DNA from: Candidatus Uhrbacteria bacterium
GTDB lineage: Bacteria; Patescibacteriota; Patescibacteriia; 2-12-FULL-60-25
Assembly (NCBI GenBank): GCA_016203535.1
Contig: JACQMO010000015.1
Span: 1-37,294 of the forward strand
Length of the DNA: 37,294 bases
Direction of reading: 5' to 3'
Position numbers and translations under genes: made by a program. Below the pieces are notes generated by a model, which was given only the letters and a program-made list of their open reading frames with translations, did not search any database and was not told where the DNA came from. Shown here piece after piece: positions 23,917-31,255 of this stretch (position 1 is its first letter; every line of letters begins with the position of its first letter).

Positions 23917-25185
23917 TCAATACACCATCGGACGGCGGTGGCTCCGGCCGAACGGACGACGTCCTCCGCGGGGGCGACGTGGACCCCGCTCCGGCCGTCG
24001 GGGTTCCCCGGCCGGGGCGCCCGTGTAGTTTCGGAGCGAAGCCGGCTGGAGGTGTGCAGGGAGTTCCGGAAGTTTCGATACCGGGAGCATGGTCCGGGTC
24101 AGCCGTTCGATATCGCGCACGTCGCGGCGTTGGTCCGGAGTCGCGAAGGAGATCGCATGGCCGCTCTGTCCGGCGCGTCCGGTCCGGCCGATGCGGTGGA
24201 CGTATTCCTCGGTGTGGTCCGGCAGGTCGAAGTTCACGACCAGCTCGATGCCCGTGACGTCGATCCCGCGCGCCGCGATGTCGGTCGCGACCAGCACGCG
24301 GTATTTCCCTTTTTTGAACCCGTCGAGCGCGTCGCGCCGCTGGGCGAGCGAGCGGTCCGAATGGATTTCGGCGGACGAGTGTCCCATCTGTTTTACCGCG
24401 CGCGCGATCCGTTTCGCACCATGTTTCGTCCGTGAAAATACCAGCACCGTTCCGCGATATTCGTCCAGCATTTTCTGGAGCAGCCGGAGTTTGTCTTCCT
24501 TGTTCACGAAAAAGACTTCCTGTGCGACCTTCTCCGCCGCGGTTCCGGCTCGCGCGATTTCCACTCGCACCGGAAGTTTCATGAACGACTGGGCGATGCG
24601 GACGATTTCCGTCGGCATGGTCGCGGAGAAGAGCATGGTCTGCCGTTCCGACGGGAGGTGCTGGAAGATGCGTTTGATCTGCGGCTCGAACCCCATGTCA
24701 AGCATGCGGTCCGCCTCGTCCAGGACCAGGACCTTCACGCCGTCGAGGCGGACGGTTTTCTGTTCAAGATGGTCGATCATCCGTCCGGGAGTCACGATCA
24801 GGACGTGCGGCCTTTTCCGCAATTCTTGGAGTTGGTTGTGCATGGACGCGCCGCCGATCAGCACGGCGGTGCGAAGCCCGATCGGTTTCCCGATTTTTTG
24901 GAACGTCTCGTCCACTTGGAGCGCGAGTTCGCGCGTCGGGAGCACGATGAGCCCCATTCCGCCCGTCTGCGCGAGGCGCTGGATGAGCGGGATGCCGTAG
25001 GCGAGCGTTTTTCCGGTGCCGGTCTGCGCGATCCCCATCATGTCCTTCCCTTCGATGGCGATGGGGATGGATTTGAGCTGGATCGGCGTCGGGACTTTGA
25101 ATTTGAGGCGATCGAGGATTTCCAGGAGTTTCGGTGCGATTCCAAGGCCGTAAAATCCGGGGGGGAGCTGCGTCGTGTTGTTCAT
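23917..25185 (-). CDS. DEAD-box RNA helicase (RhlE-type)
   Basis: The 422-residue ATP-dependent RNA helicase likely works in RNA folding, decay or ribosome assembly. All motifs are seen: Q motif (PTPIQ), I AQTGTGKT, Ia PTRELA, Ib TPGR, II DEAD, III SAT, then IV-VI in domain 2 (VLVFSRT, ATDIAARGID, HRIGRTGRAG). After about residue 360 comes an Arg/Gly/Pro-rich basic tail (RRPERGPRRPRGG), typical of RNA-binding extensions. I start at ATG 25185, which overlaps the upstream stop by ATGA and is followed by the normal N-terminus MNNTTQLPPGF. A longer open frame upstream is antisense-like noise inside the preceding gene. Confidence 0.94.
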   Translation of the reverse strand: MNNTTQLPPGFYGLGIAPKLLEILDRLKFKVPTPIQLKSIPIAIEGKDMMGIAQTGTGKTLAYGIPLIQRLAQTGGMGLIVLPTRELALQVDETFQKIGKPIGLRTAVLIGGASMHNQLQELRKRPHVLIVTPGRMIDHLEQKTVRLDGVKVLVLDEADRMLDMGFEPQIKRIFQHLPSERQTMLFSATMPTEIVRIAQSFMKLPVRVEIARAGTAAEKVAQEVFFVNKEDKLRLLQKMLDEYRGTVLVFSRTKHGAKRIARAVKQMGHSSAEIHSDRSLAQRRDALDGFKKGKYRVLVATDIAARGIDVTGIELVVNFDLPDHTEEYVHRIGRTGRAGQSGHAISFATPDQRRDVRDIERLTRTMLPVSKLPELPAHLQPASLRNYTGAPAGEPRRPERGPRRPRGGRRPFGRSHRRPMVY

Positions 25186-25811
25186 GGGAGGAGCGTACGC
25201 CTTTTTCGGTAAAAAAAGTAGATCATGGTGCTCAAGACCGCGGCCGCGAAACACCAGACGGACACGAAGGTGTGCCCGAAGACGATCCAGGTGACGGCGG
25301 CGGATCCGGCCAGCGCGATCCCGAACCATCGGAGGTACTGTTGGGTCGAGACGAAACAGGAACCGCACGTGACGGCTGCATAGAGGAGCGGACCCGCCCA
25401 GAGAAAGGGGATGCGGATGTGGTAGTCGATGCCCTGCGGGAGTACGCGGACCGCGAGTGGTTGGGTCAGGAGAATCGCGAGGAGCGTGAGGGTGACGAGG
25501 CCGCCGGCGGCGATGAACCACCGGAGGATGCGTTTGCGCCGTTTATTCCGTTCCAACTGGTGGACGGCGATCGGGAGGTAGACCGGCCACAAGAGAAACG
25601 CGAAAAAAAGGAACGCATACCCGAGCAGGAGGCTCCATGGGCTCGGCTTGACGGCTAGCCACTGGAGTCCTTCAAGCAGTTGTTGGATGGCGAAGAAAAA
25701 AGGGATGATCGCGAAAAGACGGGAACCCGGTTTCGCGTTGTGGACCGATGCGACCCCGACCGCCGCAACGCCGCCGCTCACGAGGAAGCTGGCGGATGCG
25801 GAGAAACACAT
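25182..25811 (-). CDS. polytopic membrane protein of the DUF6629 type
   Basis: The 209-residue protein has six to seven helices. The N-terminus MCFSASASF is characteristic of this uncharacterised family. A Gln/Glu pair in FAIQQLLEGLQWL and a WPVYLPIAVHQLERNKRRKR stretch are also conserved-looking, and two Cys occur in TCGSCF. The function is unknown. The ATG lies 6 nt after a TGC-TATAGT box (leaderless). The stop overlaps the helicase ATG (ATGA), so the pair forms an operon and the helicase is translated by coupling. Confidence 0.8.
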   Translation of the reverse strand: MCFSASASFLVSGGVAAVGVASVHNAKPGSRLFAIIPFFFAIQQLLEGLQWLAVKPSPWSLLLGYAFLFFAFLLWPVYLPIAVHQLERNKRRKRILRWFIAAGGLVTLTLLAILLTQPLAVRVLPQGIDYHIRIPFLWAGPLLYAAVTCGSCFVSTQQYLRWFGIALAGSAAVTWIVFGHTFVSVWCFAAAVLSTMIYFFYRKRRTLLP

Positions 25812-25817
25812 GGGGAG

Positions 25818-25826
25818 ACTATAGCA
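25818..25826 (-). promoter_or_regulatory. extended -10 promoter, leaderless start
   Basis: TGC-TATAGT on the minus strand is followed by 6 nt and the ATG at 25811. Confidence 0.65.
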
Positions 25827-25847
25827 GAAAAACCCTTTCCCCGCGTT

Positions 25848-27023
25848 TTACGTTCGTCGTGGGATGCAGTGGATGACAAGAAAGACCGCGGAACCGACAA
25901 ATGATCCGACCGCCGCGATTCCGAACGCAACGGACGGTGATGCGACATCCCAGATCCGTCCAAGGCCGTATCCGCCGAGAATGACGCAGAATCCGACGAT
26001 GCTGTGGAAGATGGCGTAGGCGCTCCCGCGTGATGCTTGCGGAACGAGGTCCGCGATGAATGCGCGGCCGGATCCTTCGGTGAGCGCGTAGAACAGGCCG
26101 AACAGCGCGAAGAGTCCGAGCGATGCGGGAAGCGACGGTTGGAACGCGAAGGACAGTTCGACCACCGCGAGGACCAGCCATCCTGCCGCGATAAACGGGA
26201 GTTTTCCGACGCGGTCGCTCCAAATGCCGATGGGGTAGGAGATCACCGCGTAAAGGAGCGTGAATCCGGCGAAGAGCAGGGGAATCCATGCGAGCGGGAT
26301 TCCCGTGTCGGATGCGCGGAGCAGGAACAGCGAATCGTTGATTTTCGTGAGCATGGCGATCGCGGTCCCGATCGTGAACGTCCAGAATTGCCAGGGGAAG
26401 GGGGTTTTTGCTTTTTCCGCGCCGCGCGATTCCGTCCGTGCGGGTTCGCGGATCCCGAGCCAGATCAGAAGGAGTGCGATCATGCCGGGAATGACCGCGA
26501 GTCCGAAGATGAGACGGTACGTGTCGAGCGATGTGCCGAGGGCGATGAGGAGCGCTCCGGCCAGGAGCGGCCCGAAGACGGAACCGGCCGTGTCCACCAG
26601 CCGATGGAATCCGAACGCGCGACCGCGGATCTGTTCCGATGCGCTGTCGGCGACGAGCGCGTCGCGCGGCGCGTCCTTCATTCCTTTTCCGGCGCCATCG
26701 AGCCCGCGGAGCGCGGCGACGGGCCAAAACGAACTGGTGAGTGCGAGCAACGGCCGCGAGACGGAGGAAAGCGCGTATCCGAAAAACACGAATCCTTTCC
26801 TATTTTTGAATCGGTCGGACAGGACGCCGGACACGAAACGAAACACGCTTGTGAGGCCCTGGAGGAGCCCGTCGATCACACCGATTCCGGCGCGGCTGAC
26901 CCCGAGAAGCGCGAGAAATCCCGGAAGGATCGGCGTTATGAGGTCCTGCCCGAACCCCGATGCGAGCGCGACAAACGCGACGACGAGGACGTTTCGAGGG
27001 ATGCGGCTCCGTGCGGTCACCAT
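25848..27023 (-). CDS. major facilitator superfamily permease
   Basis: The 391-residue protein has about twelve membrane helices. GVLSDRFKNRKGFVFFGY near residue 60 is the loop 2-3 MFS signature (GxxxDRxxxR), and the repeat IGIWSDRVGKLPFIAAG occurs in the second half. RGLDGAGKGMKDAPRDALVADS marks helix 4-5, a form common in efflux-type members. The substrate cannot be read from sequence. The ATG at 27023 follows TATACT by 6 nt; the in-frame ATG 18 nt upstream overlaps the promoter and is rejected. It diverges from plsC. Confidence 0.88.
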   Translation of the reverse strand: MVTARSRIPRNVLVVAFVALASGFGQDLITPILPGFLALLGVSRAGIGVIDGLLQGLTSVFRFVSGVLSDRFKNRKGFVFFGYALSSVSRPLLALTSSFWPVAALRGLDGAGKGMKDAPRDALVADSASEQIRGRAFGFHRLVDTAGSVFGPLLAGALLIALGTSLDTYRLIFGLAVIPGMIALLLIWLGIREPARTESRGAEKAKTPFPWQFWTFTIGTAIAMLTKINDSLFLLRASDTGIPLAWIPLLFAGFTLLYAVISYPIGIWSDRVGKLPFIAAGWLVLAVVELSFAFQPSLPASLGLFALFGLFYALTEGSGRAFIADLVPQASRGSAYAIFHSIVGFCVILGGYGLGRIWDVASPSVAFGIAAVGSFVGSAVFLVIHCIPRRT

Positions 27024-27029
27024 GGATCG

Positions 27030-27035
27030 AGTATA
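27030..27035 (-). promoter_or_regulatory. -10 box, leaderless start of the MFS gene
   Basis: TATACT on the minus strand is followed by 6 nt and the ATG at 27023. Confidence 0.6.
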
Positions 27036-27114
27036 GCTCATCCCTTGTCTCTTTCAGAAAAAGGGGATAGCGTGGCCTCGCCTTGACAATCAAAGGCACG
27101 GAAAGGAGGTCGTT

Positions 27115-27948
27115 GTGAGAATTCGAGAAAACGTCGCCATCGCGCTTTCTCTCGCGGTGTTCATCTGTATCTACGGCCTTCTGTGCTGGCCGATGGTGTG
27201 CGCGATCCGTCTTGACGGCTGGCTGCTTCGTGATTCGGAGCAGACGATCCGGTCGCGCGTCGCGACGTGCGCCCATTGGTGGGGGTCCATCGTGTTCTTC
27301 CTCGTTGTGCGGCTGCTTCGACTCGACGTCGAAATCGTCGTAGATGGGAAGCGCGAACTCGTGTGGGAACGGGCATGCATCGTCATCGCGAACCATCAAA
27401 GCACGCTGGACATCGCGGTGATCGCCTGGCTCATGAAACAGCTCGGCCAGACGAACGTCCGATGGATCATGAAACAACCGCTTCGGAACGTCCCGGTCAT
27501 CGGGTGGATCGCACAGCGGATCGGGTGCGCGTTCGTGTCCCGCCAGAAGAATCCCGCGGATGTCGAAGCGATCGAGCGCTGCGCGCGCATCCTGCGCGAG
27601 GATCACGCGGCGGTCATCCTTTTTCCCGAGGGGACACGGTTTTCGAAGGCGAACGCGACCGCGGAGTTCCGTCACGTGCTTCCGCCGAAAAAAACCGGCT
27701 TCACGCTGCTCCGAACCTCGCTCCCGGACGCGCCCATCGTGACGGTCACGCTCCAGTGGACGCCGCCGGTCGCCGACGGATCGCGTGGAAAAACCATCTT
27801 CCAGGCCGCGGACTTCTACGGGAAGTCTCTCTCCATCGCCGTCCGCGTCGTGACCCCCGACGAAGTGCGCGCCGACCAACACTGGCTCGAACACGACTGG
27901 AAAGCGAAAGACCGTCTCCTCGCGTCGCACGTCTCCGACTCGGCGTGA
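27115..27948 (+). CDS. plsC: 1-acyl-glycerol-3-phosphate acyltransferase (PlsC-like)
   Basis: It would transfer an acyl chain to lysophosphatidic acid, giving phosphatidic acid at the membrane. In its 277 residues, an N-terminal helix (about 8-30) is followed by acyltransferase motif I NHQSTLD (NHx4D; the catalytic His), a QPLRNVPVIGW segment for motif II, and motif III FPEGTRFS. The start is GTG with AAAGGAGGT 6 nt upstream, a full Shine-Dalgarno site. TTGACA lies upstream but no -10 fits before the start. A hairpin terminator follows. Relatives can acylate other lysolipids, so substrate choice is not certain. Confidence 0.9.
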   Translation: MRIRENVAIALSLAVFICIYGLLCWPMVCAIRLDGWLLRDSEQTIRSRVATCAHWWGSIVFFLVVRLLRLDVEIVVDGKRELVWERACIVIANHQSTLDIAVIAWLMKQLGQTNVRWIMKQPLRNVPVIGWIAQRIGCAFVSRQKNPADVEAIERCARILREDHAAVILFPEGTRFSKANATAEFRHVLPPKKTGFTLLRTSLPDAPIVTVTLQWTPPVADGSRGKTIFQAADFYGKSLSIAVRVVTPDEVRADQHWLEHDWKAKDRLLASHVSDSA

Positions 27949-27953
27949 TCTTG

Positions 27954-27980
27954 CCTTCGCATCTGCTGCGGAGGTTTTTT
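27954..27980 (+). terminator. intrinsic terminator of plsC
   Basis: CCTTCGCA pairs with TGCGGAGG (8 bp, one wobble) around a 5-nt loop, followed by six T. Confidence 0.8.
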
Positions 27981-29436
27981 ATTCCGGCGGCGTGCCATAC
28001 GTCTTTCTCGGTCCCATTTGAACCACCTCAAAATCTTTTCCGCTGATGCCGCTTTGACTGATCGTGCTGATGACCGTGGCATCCCACCGTTCGTCTTTCG
28101 TGGCGATGAGAGACCAGTCCAAGCCATCGGTGTGATCGGCGAGGATCATGCCGTATTTTTTCAGGGCGGTAAGCACGATTTGGATTTCCTGGGGTTGAGA
28201 GGAAATGTCAACCGTCGCTTTCAACCGGACGCGCATGCCCATGGGCGGCAACGCGGGGTCATACGGATCCGGCGCGGAAGAATGCCGCTCTCCTTTTGTC
28301 GCGGGGTAGACATAGTACGCGCTCGTGTCCCTGATCAAGAATCGGAGCGCATGGTTGATCGCTTTCTGCTCGACGACTTCATCGTACCGAACGAGGCCGG
28401 GGAGAATGGGGAGACCTGCGGCATCCGCCGATCCGATCGCATCCGGACGATCCACATACGCGGTCGTGACCCAGAGGACGTTCGTTCCCGCGGTCCAATG
28501 TTGCCCGCCATCCGTCGTCGTCATTTTCCAAAATTCATACAATTTTTCATTGTCACGATCAAAGACGATCGCATGGCGGTCGGTGTTGGCATCTTCGATG
28601 GGAACGTTCGGAGGAACAGGGGCGGAGGTAAAATCATTCAACACCTTATACAGATTGTTGGTCACGGGGACGAAGGGTTGCGATGCGCCAACCACGACGT
28701 ATCCGATGCCGGTCCGTTTGCCTTGTTTCAGAAGAGACGCGCCCAATAAGTTGATCGGGTCGTTCATCCCGATTTTTGCAATAAGCGCGCTGGAATCGGG
28801 ATCCACCGGCGATTGGGAAATATCCTGATTCCAATAGATCGAATCTTCAAAAAATCGCTTCCCGTGCAGGCTCGCATTCACGCCGAGATCGGGAATCTTT
28901 TGCGTGGCGCAAAATGCATCAATGATCCGTTGCGTCGCGGCGTCGGGAATGAAATCGCTCGGTGTCTGGATCGGGGCGCCAACGGTGTAATTTGAGAAGA
29001 AAGAATCGGGCAAATCATCAACCAGCGTATTCCATTCAACACCGAAAAGATCTTGTGCGACGGACTCCGATCCAAGCGGATGGAGGACGGCGCATCCGCC
29101 CACGGCGTAGACCGTCGGGCTGCTGGTTATTTTTATCAGACGCCGACCCGGCTTGTACGGAACGTTTGCCGAGAGGACAGCTCCCGACAATTCGGTTGAA
29201 GAAACGATCGTGACGCTGGAAAAGTCAGGATACCAGCTGAAGAAAATCTTTTCGTTCGGAAACGCATATCGTTTGCCGCCCCAGAGATAATAAACGGAAG
29301 AACTCTGTGCGGTTTTTACCAGCGCCCCATCCATTGCCGCGTTCGTGTTCGCCGGATTCGTCAACAGAAGAAAACACACGACAACGATCGTTGCCATGAC
29401 GCCTTTTCGAATCGCGGTGAAAGATGAGCACGACAT
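27979..29436 (-). CDS. secreted two-domain surface protein
   Basis: The 485-residue protein has a signal peptide (hydrophobic core MATIVVVCFLLLT, cleavage near NAA at about 34). Residues 37-155 match a module frequent in surface proteins of Patescibacteria, with VYYLWGGKRYAFPNEKIFFSWY, a Pro-Gly-Arg-Arg turn and VYAVGGCAVL. The second domain (about 200-480) resembles uncharacterised secreted proteins of actinobacteria and other soil bacteria: DRHAIVFDRDNEKLYEF, SADAAGLPILPGLVRYDEV, HALRF, PPMGMRVRLKA and LKKYGMILAD. No catalytic role is known; conserved Asp/His/Arg residues suggest ligand or sugar binding. No Shine-Dalgarno site is seen. A GATAAT box 20 nt upstream overlaps the preceding stop. 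Confidence 0.78.
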   Translation of the reverse strand: MSCSSFTAIRKGVMATIVVVCFLLLTNPANTNAAMDGALVKTAQSSSVYYLWGGKRYAFPNEKIFFSWYPDFSSVTIVSSTELSGAVLSANVPYKPGRRLIKITSSPTVYAVGGCAVLHPLGSESVAQDLFGVEWNTLVDDLPDSFFSNYTVGAPIQTPSDFIPDAATQRIIDAFCATQKIPDLGVNASLHGKRFFEDSIYWNQDISQSPVDPDSSALIAKIGMNDPINLLGASLLKQGKRTGIGYVVVGASQPFVPVTNNLYKVLNDFTSAPVPPNVPIEDANTDRHAIVFDRDNEKLYEFWKMTTTDGGQHWTAGTNVLWVTTAYVDRPDAIGSADAAGLPILPGLVRYDEVVEQKAINHALRFLIRDTSAYYVYPATKGERHSSAPDPYDPALPPMGMRVRLKATVDISSQPQEIQIVLTALKKYGMILADHTDGLDWSLIATKDERWDATVISTISQSGISGKDFEVVQMGPRKTYGTPPE

Positions 29437-29457
29437 GGAGACCGTTTTTTGGATGTA

Positions 29458-29778
29458 TTATCTCGCAAACAGCGCCAGTTTCAAAAAGGCAAAAAACGTG
29501 ATCAGAAATAAGAATCCTAATGTTGCCAGTAATAGCGAGACAGCGTCTTTTTTCTTGCCATCGAGATACCAAAGGACGGGTCGACCAAGGACCAATAAGC
29601 TTGTAACGGATGCAGAGAGGACAAACAGCAGCAGCATGGCAATTGGAATCAGAACCGTATCCTTTTCCTCCGGCCCAAAAATATGAGGAGCATAGAAAAC
29701 AAGTGATGCGACAAGCGCCACATAGAGCGCCGTCCCCAACGCGTTGAGTCCCGCGAATTTCAGGATGGGATTTTTCAT
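29458..29778 (-). CDS. small three-helix membrane protein
   Basis: The 106-residue protein has three clear helices (LNALGTALYVALVASLVFY; VLIPIAMLLLFVLSASVTSLLVLG; LLLATLGFLFLITFFAFLKLAL). A conserved-looking PVLWYLDGKKKDA loop joins helices 2 and 3. The protein ends FAR. It is a type often seen as a lone small gene in Patescibacteria, function unknown. A TGA-TACTGT box 8 nt before the ATG suggests a leaderless mRNA. Its stop lies 21 nt before the secreted-protein start. G+C here is about 40%. Confidence 0.72.
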   Translation of the reverse strand: MKNPILKFAGLNALGTALYVALVASLVFYAPHIFGPEEKDTVLIPIAMLLLFVLSASVTSLLVLGRPVLWYLDGKKKDAVSLLLATLGFLFLITFFAFLKLALFAR

Positions 29779-29786
29779 AGGTTTCT

Positions 29787-29795
29787 ACAGTATCA
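29787..29795 (-). promoter_or_regulatory. extended -10 promoter, leaderless start
   Basis: TGA-TACTGT on the minus strand is followed by 8 nt and the ATG at 29778. Confidence 0.5.
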
Positions 29796-29838
29796 GCGGG
29801 ATTCTCTTCCGACAATCATGGTCGCAACTCCCAATCAC

Positions 29839-30108
29839 CTACACGCGTAAACGAACGGTGATTCGCACCGTATCTCCATCATTTATTTTTTCTTTTTTTC
29901 GCAATTGGAGCTTAAGCGGCAATACGTAGGTCGAAGATTTTGAGTCAGGGAAAATGGAGGACTTCCAGGTAGATACGCCGAGCTTTGCTGTTACCGGAAG
30001 AGAAGCCCAGCCTTTTTTTACAGCAGAAATTTTTTTCTTGATCTCTGCAGACAGTTCTTGTGGAATATACGCAAACCTCCACGCCGGCATGCCCGGATAC
30101 ACAACCAC
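29839..30108 (-). CDS. DUF1905 protein with an unclear start
   Basis: The product of at least 89 residues matches the small beta-barrel DUF1905: YPGMPAWRFAYIP, then KKGWASLPVTAKLGVSTWKSSIFP, YVLPLKLQLRKKE and NDGDTVRITVRL. The function is unknown; relatives are sometimes fused to YdeI/OmdA-like domains. The start is odd. GTG at 30108 removes the first strand (SFSFESAV, visible upstream in frame), no ribosome binding site is present, and the only other in-frame candidate before the stop of the preceding gene is CTG at 30138. Both genes are in one reading frame, separated by a single TAA. A non-standard start, readthrough or sequencing error are all possible. Confidence 0.7.
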   Translation of the reverse strand: MVVYPGMPAWRFAYIPQELSAEIKKKISAVKKGWASLPVTAKLGVSTWKSSIFPDSKSSTYVLPLKLQLRKKEKINDGDTVRITVRLRV

Positions 30109-30147
30109 CGCAGATTCAAAAGAGAAACTTTTTTTCAGAAGATTTTG

Positions 30148-30333
30148 TTAGGCTGCTTCAAATCTTGCTCTGTTTTCAGTCATCCATTTTTCCATATCCT
30201 CCTGTGTGTGACCAGAATTTTTCATCAATTCGGCATGGGCCGTAGCGTAATGAGGTTTCAACGCTTCCATCCACGCTTCAAACGTTTCACCTTCCGCCGT
30301 CGCTTCACACAGGTCACATTTTACTGTTTTCAT
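30148..30333 (-). CDS. small C2H2 zinc-finger-like protein
   Basis: The 61-residue protein has CDLC at 6-9 and HYATAH at 28-33. This C-x2-C...H-x4-H spacing suits one bound zinc, with acidic helices around it (EGETFEAWMEALK, TQEDMEKWMTENRARFEAA). It may bind nucleic acid or protein; the family is not identified. A TATAAA box ends 9 nt before the ATG, consistent with a leaderless mRNA. The gene lies 71 nt downstream of tRNA-Trp on the same strand. A longer open frame upstream would run through the tRNA and is rejected. Confidence 0.68.
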   Translation of the reverse strand: MKTVKCDLCEATAEGETFEAWMEALKPHYATAHAELMKNSGHTQEDMEKWMTENRARFEAA

Positions 30334-30404
30334 AGGATGGTGTTTATAAAGAAAAATCTCTTCAGAACGTAACACAAAAGCCGTCTTTCGACGACTTTTG
30401 ATGC

Positions 30405-30479
30405 TGGCAGGGGCTGTAGGAATCGAACCTACGACGCTTCTTTTGGAGAGAAGCATGATAGCCACTTCACCAAGCCCCC
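30405..30479 (-). tRNA. tRNA-Trp (anticodon CCA)
   Basis: The acceptor stem is GGGGGCT/AGCCCCT with discriminator G and an encoded CCA end. The anticodon stem CTTCT/AGAAG encloses loop CTCCAAA, giving anticodon CCA. The T arm is GTAGG-TTCGATT-CCTAC. The first 13 bases are also the last codons and stop of the upstream HTH gene on the same strand. Confidence 0.92.
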
Positions 30480-31144
30480 GTGATTTTTTGTGCGAAGGCA
30501 TGATACAGCGCATCGAGCATTCGAGCAAGATTGGCATCGTGATATCGTACCGAAAGACAGCCCTGATAATTTTCTCGTGTTCGTTTTTTCGTATGGGGTT
30601 TGCGGTACGATTTCGTAAATTGCGACGCTGGAATATTTGATACACATGACCAAAAAATGCGCTGGGCTTTTTCATCATGATATTCATGTAGGTGCATAAC
30701 GCCTCGAAATTTCTCTTCCTGCAATTCGAAGCCCTTTCGTAGTGCGAAAAGAAACGCGCAGATTAGTTCAGGATCAGAATTCGCAAAAACCACGCTTGAT
30801 AAACCCCTCTTTCCTCCTTCGCACCAAAATAATAGTGATGCTACATGCTTCCAGTACAAAATATCCGAACGTATCAGTTGCTTCTTCACTATTCTTCGTG
30901 CTTCCACTTCACGTTCGATTTGTTTTCGTTTCCGTTCAATCTCCATAAGTCGGCGACCTTTTTCCCTTCCGGTCATAGAGTTGTTGCCTAATTGTTGACG
31001 TATCTCTGGTGGAAGAGGGACGGCAGATACCCAAAGCGAAATGGTACTTTTTGCCATTCCCAGCATTTTTGCGATACGTGGGATCGACATACCACCTCTT
31101 CGTAATGAGCCCGCCTTCGCTTTTTTTAATAACGAATACGTCAT
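30467..31144 (-). CDS. HTH protein with LAGLIDADG-endonuclease-like domain, ending inside tRNA-Trp
   Basis: The 225-residue protein begins with a helix-turn-helix (MSIPRIAKMLGMAKSTISLWVS, about 19-40), and a basic coiled region follows (EIERKRKQIEREVEARR). The C-terminal domain has LFWCEGGKRG, FANSDPELICAFLFALRKGF and GCLSVRYHDANLARMLDALY, a pattern seen in LAGLIDADG-like proteins of archaea and Patescibacteria. Whether it still cuts DNA is unclear. Its last codons ACG GGG GCT TGG and the TGA stop lie inside the tRNA-Trp 5' end (13-nt overlap). G+C is about 40%, below the window average, which suggests transfer. ATG 31144 is preferred; ATG 31162 is too close to the -10 box. Confidence 0.68.
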   Translation of the reverse strand: MTYSLLKKAKAGSLRRGGMSIPRIAKMLGMAKSTISLWVSAVPLPPEIRQQLGNNSMTGREKGRRLMEIERKRKQIEREVEARRIVKKQLIRSDILYWKHVASLLFWCEGGKRGLSSVVFANSDPELICAFLFALRKGFELQEEKFRGVMHLHEYHDEKAQRIFWSCVSNIPASQFTKSYRKPHTKKRTRENYQGCLSVRYHDANLARMLDALYHAFAQKITGAW

Positions 31145-31166
31145 AAATCGAACTTCAAGCATATAT

Positions 31167-31195
31167 ATTGTAACCCCTATCCTAACAAAAATCAA
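31167..31195 (-). promoter_or_regulatory. promoter of the HTH gene and tRNA-Trp
   Basis: TTGATT (31190-31195) and TACAAT (31167-31172) are 17 nt apart on the minus strand. As the gene runs into tRNA-Trp, this may also drive the tRNA. Confidence 0.7.
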
Positions 31196-31209
31196 ATTGC
31201 TCAATTATC

Positions 31210-31237
31210 AAAAAACCGCACCCATGATGGCGTGCGG
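31210..31237 (-). terminator. intrinsic terminator of the DHS-like gene
   Basis: On the minus strand CCGCAC/GTGCGG forms a 6-bp stem with a 10-nt loop, then six T. It lies 19 nt after the stop codon. Confidence 0.8.
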
Positions 31238-31255
31238 TGTGAAGGACGACGGAGG

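Noticed and set aside
25186-25521. Upstream extension of the DEAD-box helicase reading frame
   Set aside because: It overlaps the DUF6629-type gene and its translation is Arg/Pro/His noise. ATGA coupling and the conserved N-terminus fix the start at 25185. A TACGCT box before it was also dismissed because the gene is internal to an operon.
30334-30687. N-terminal extension of the zinc-finger-like gene
   Set aside because: The open frame would translate through tRNA-Trp on the same strand; a -10 box and the ATG at 30333 give a better start.
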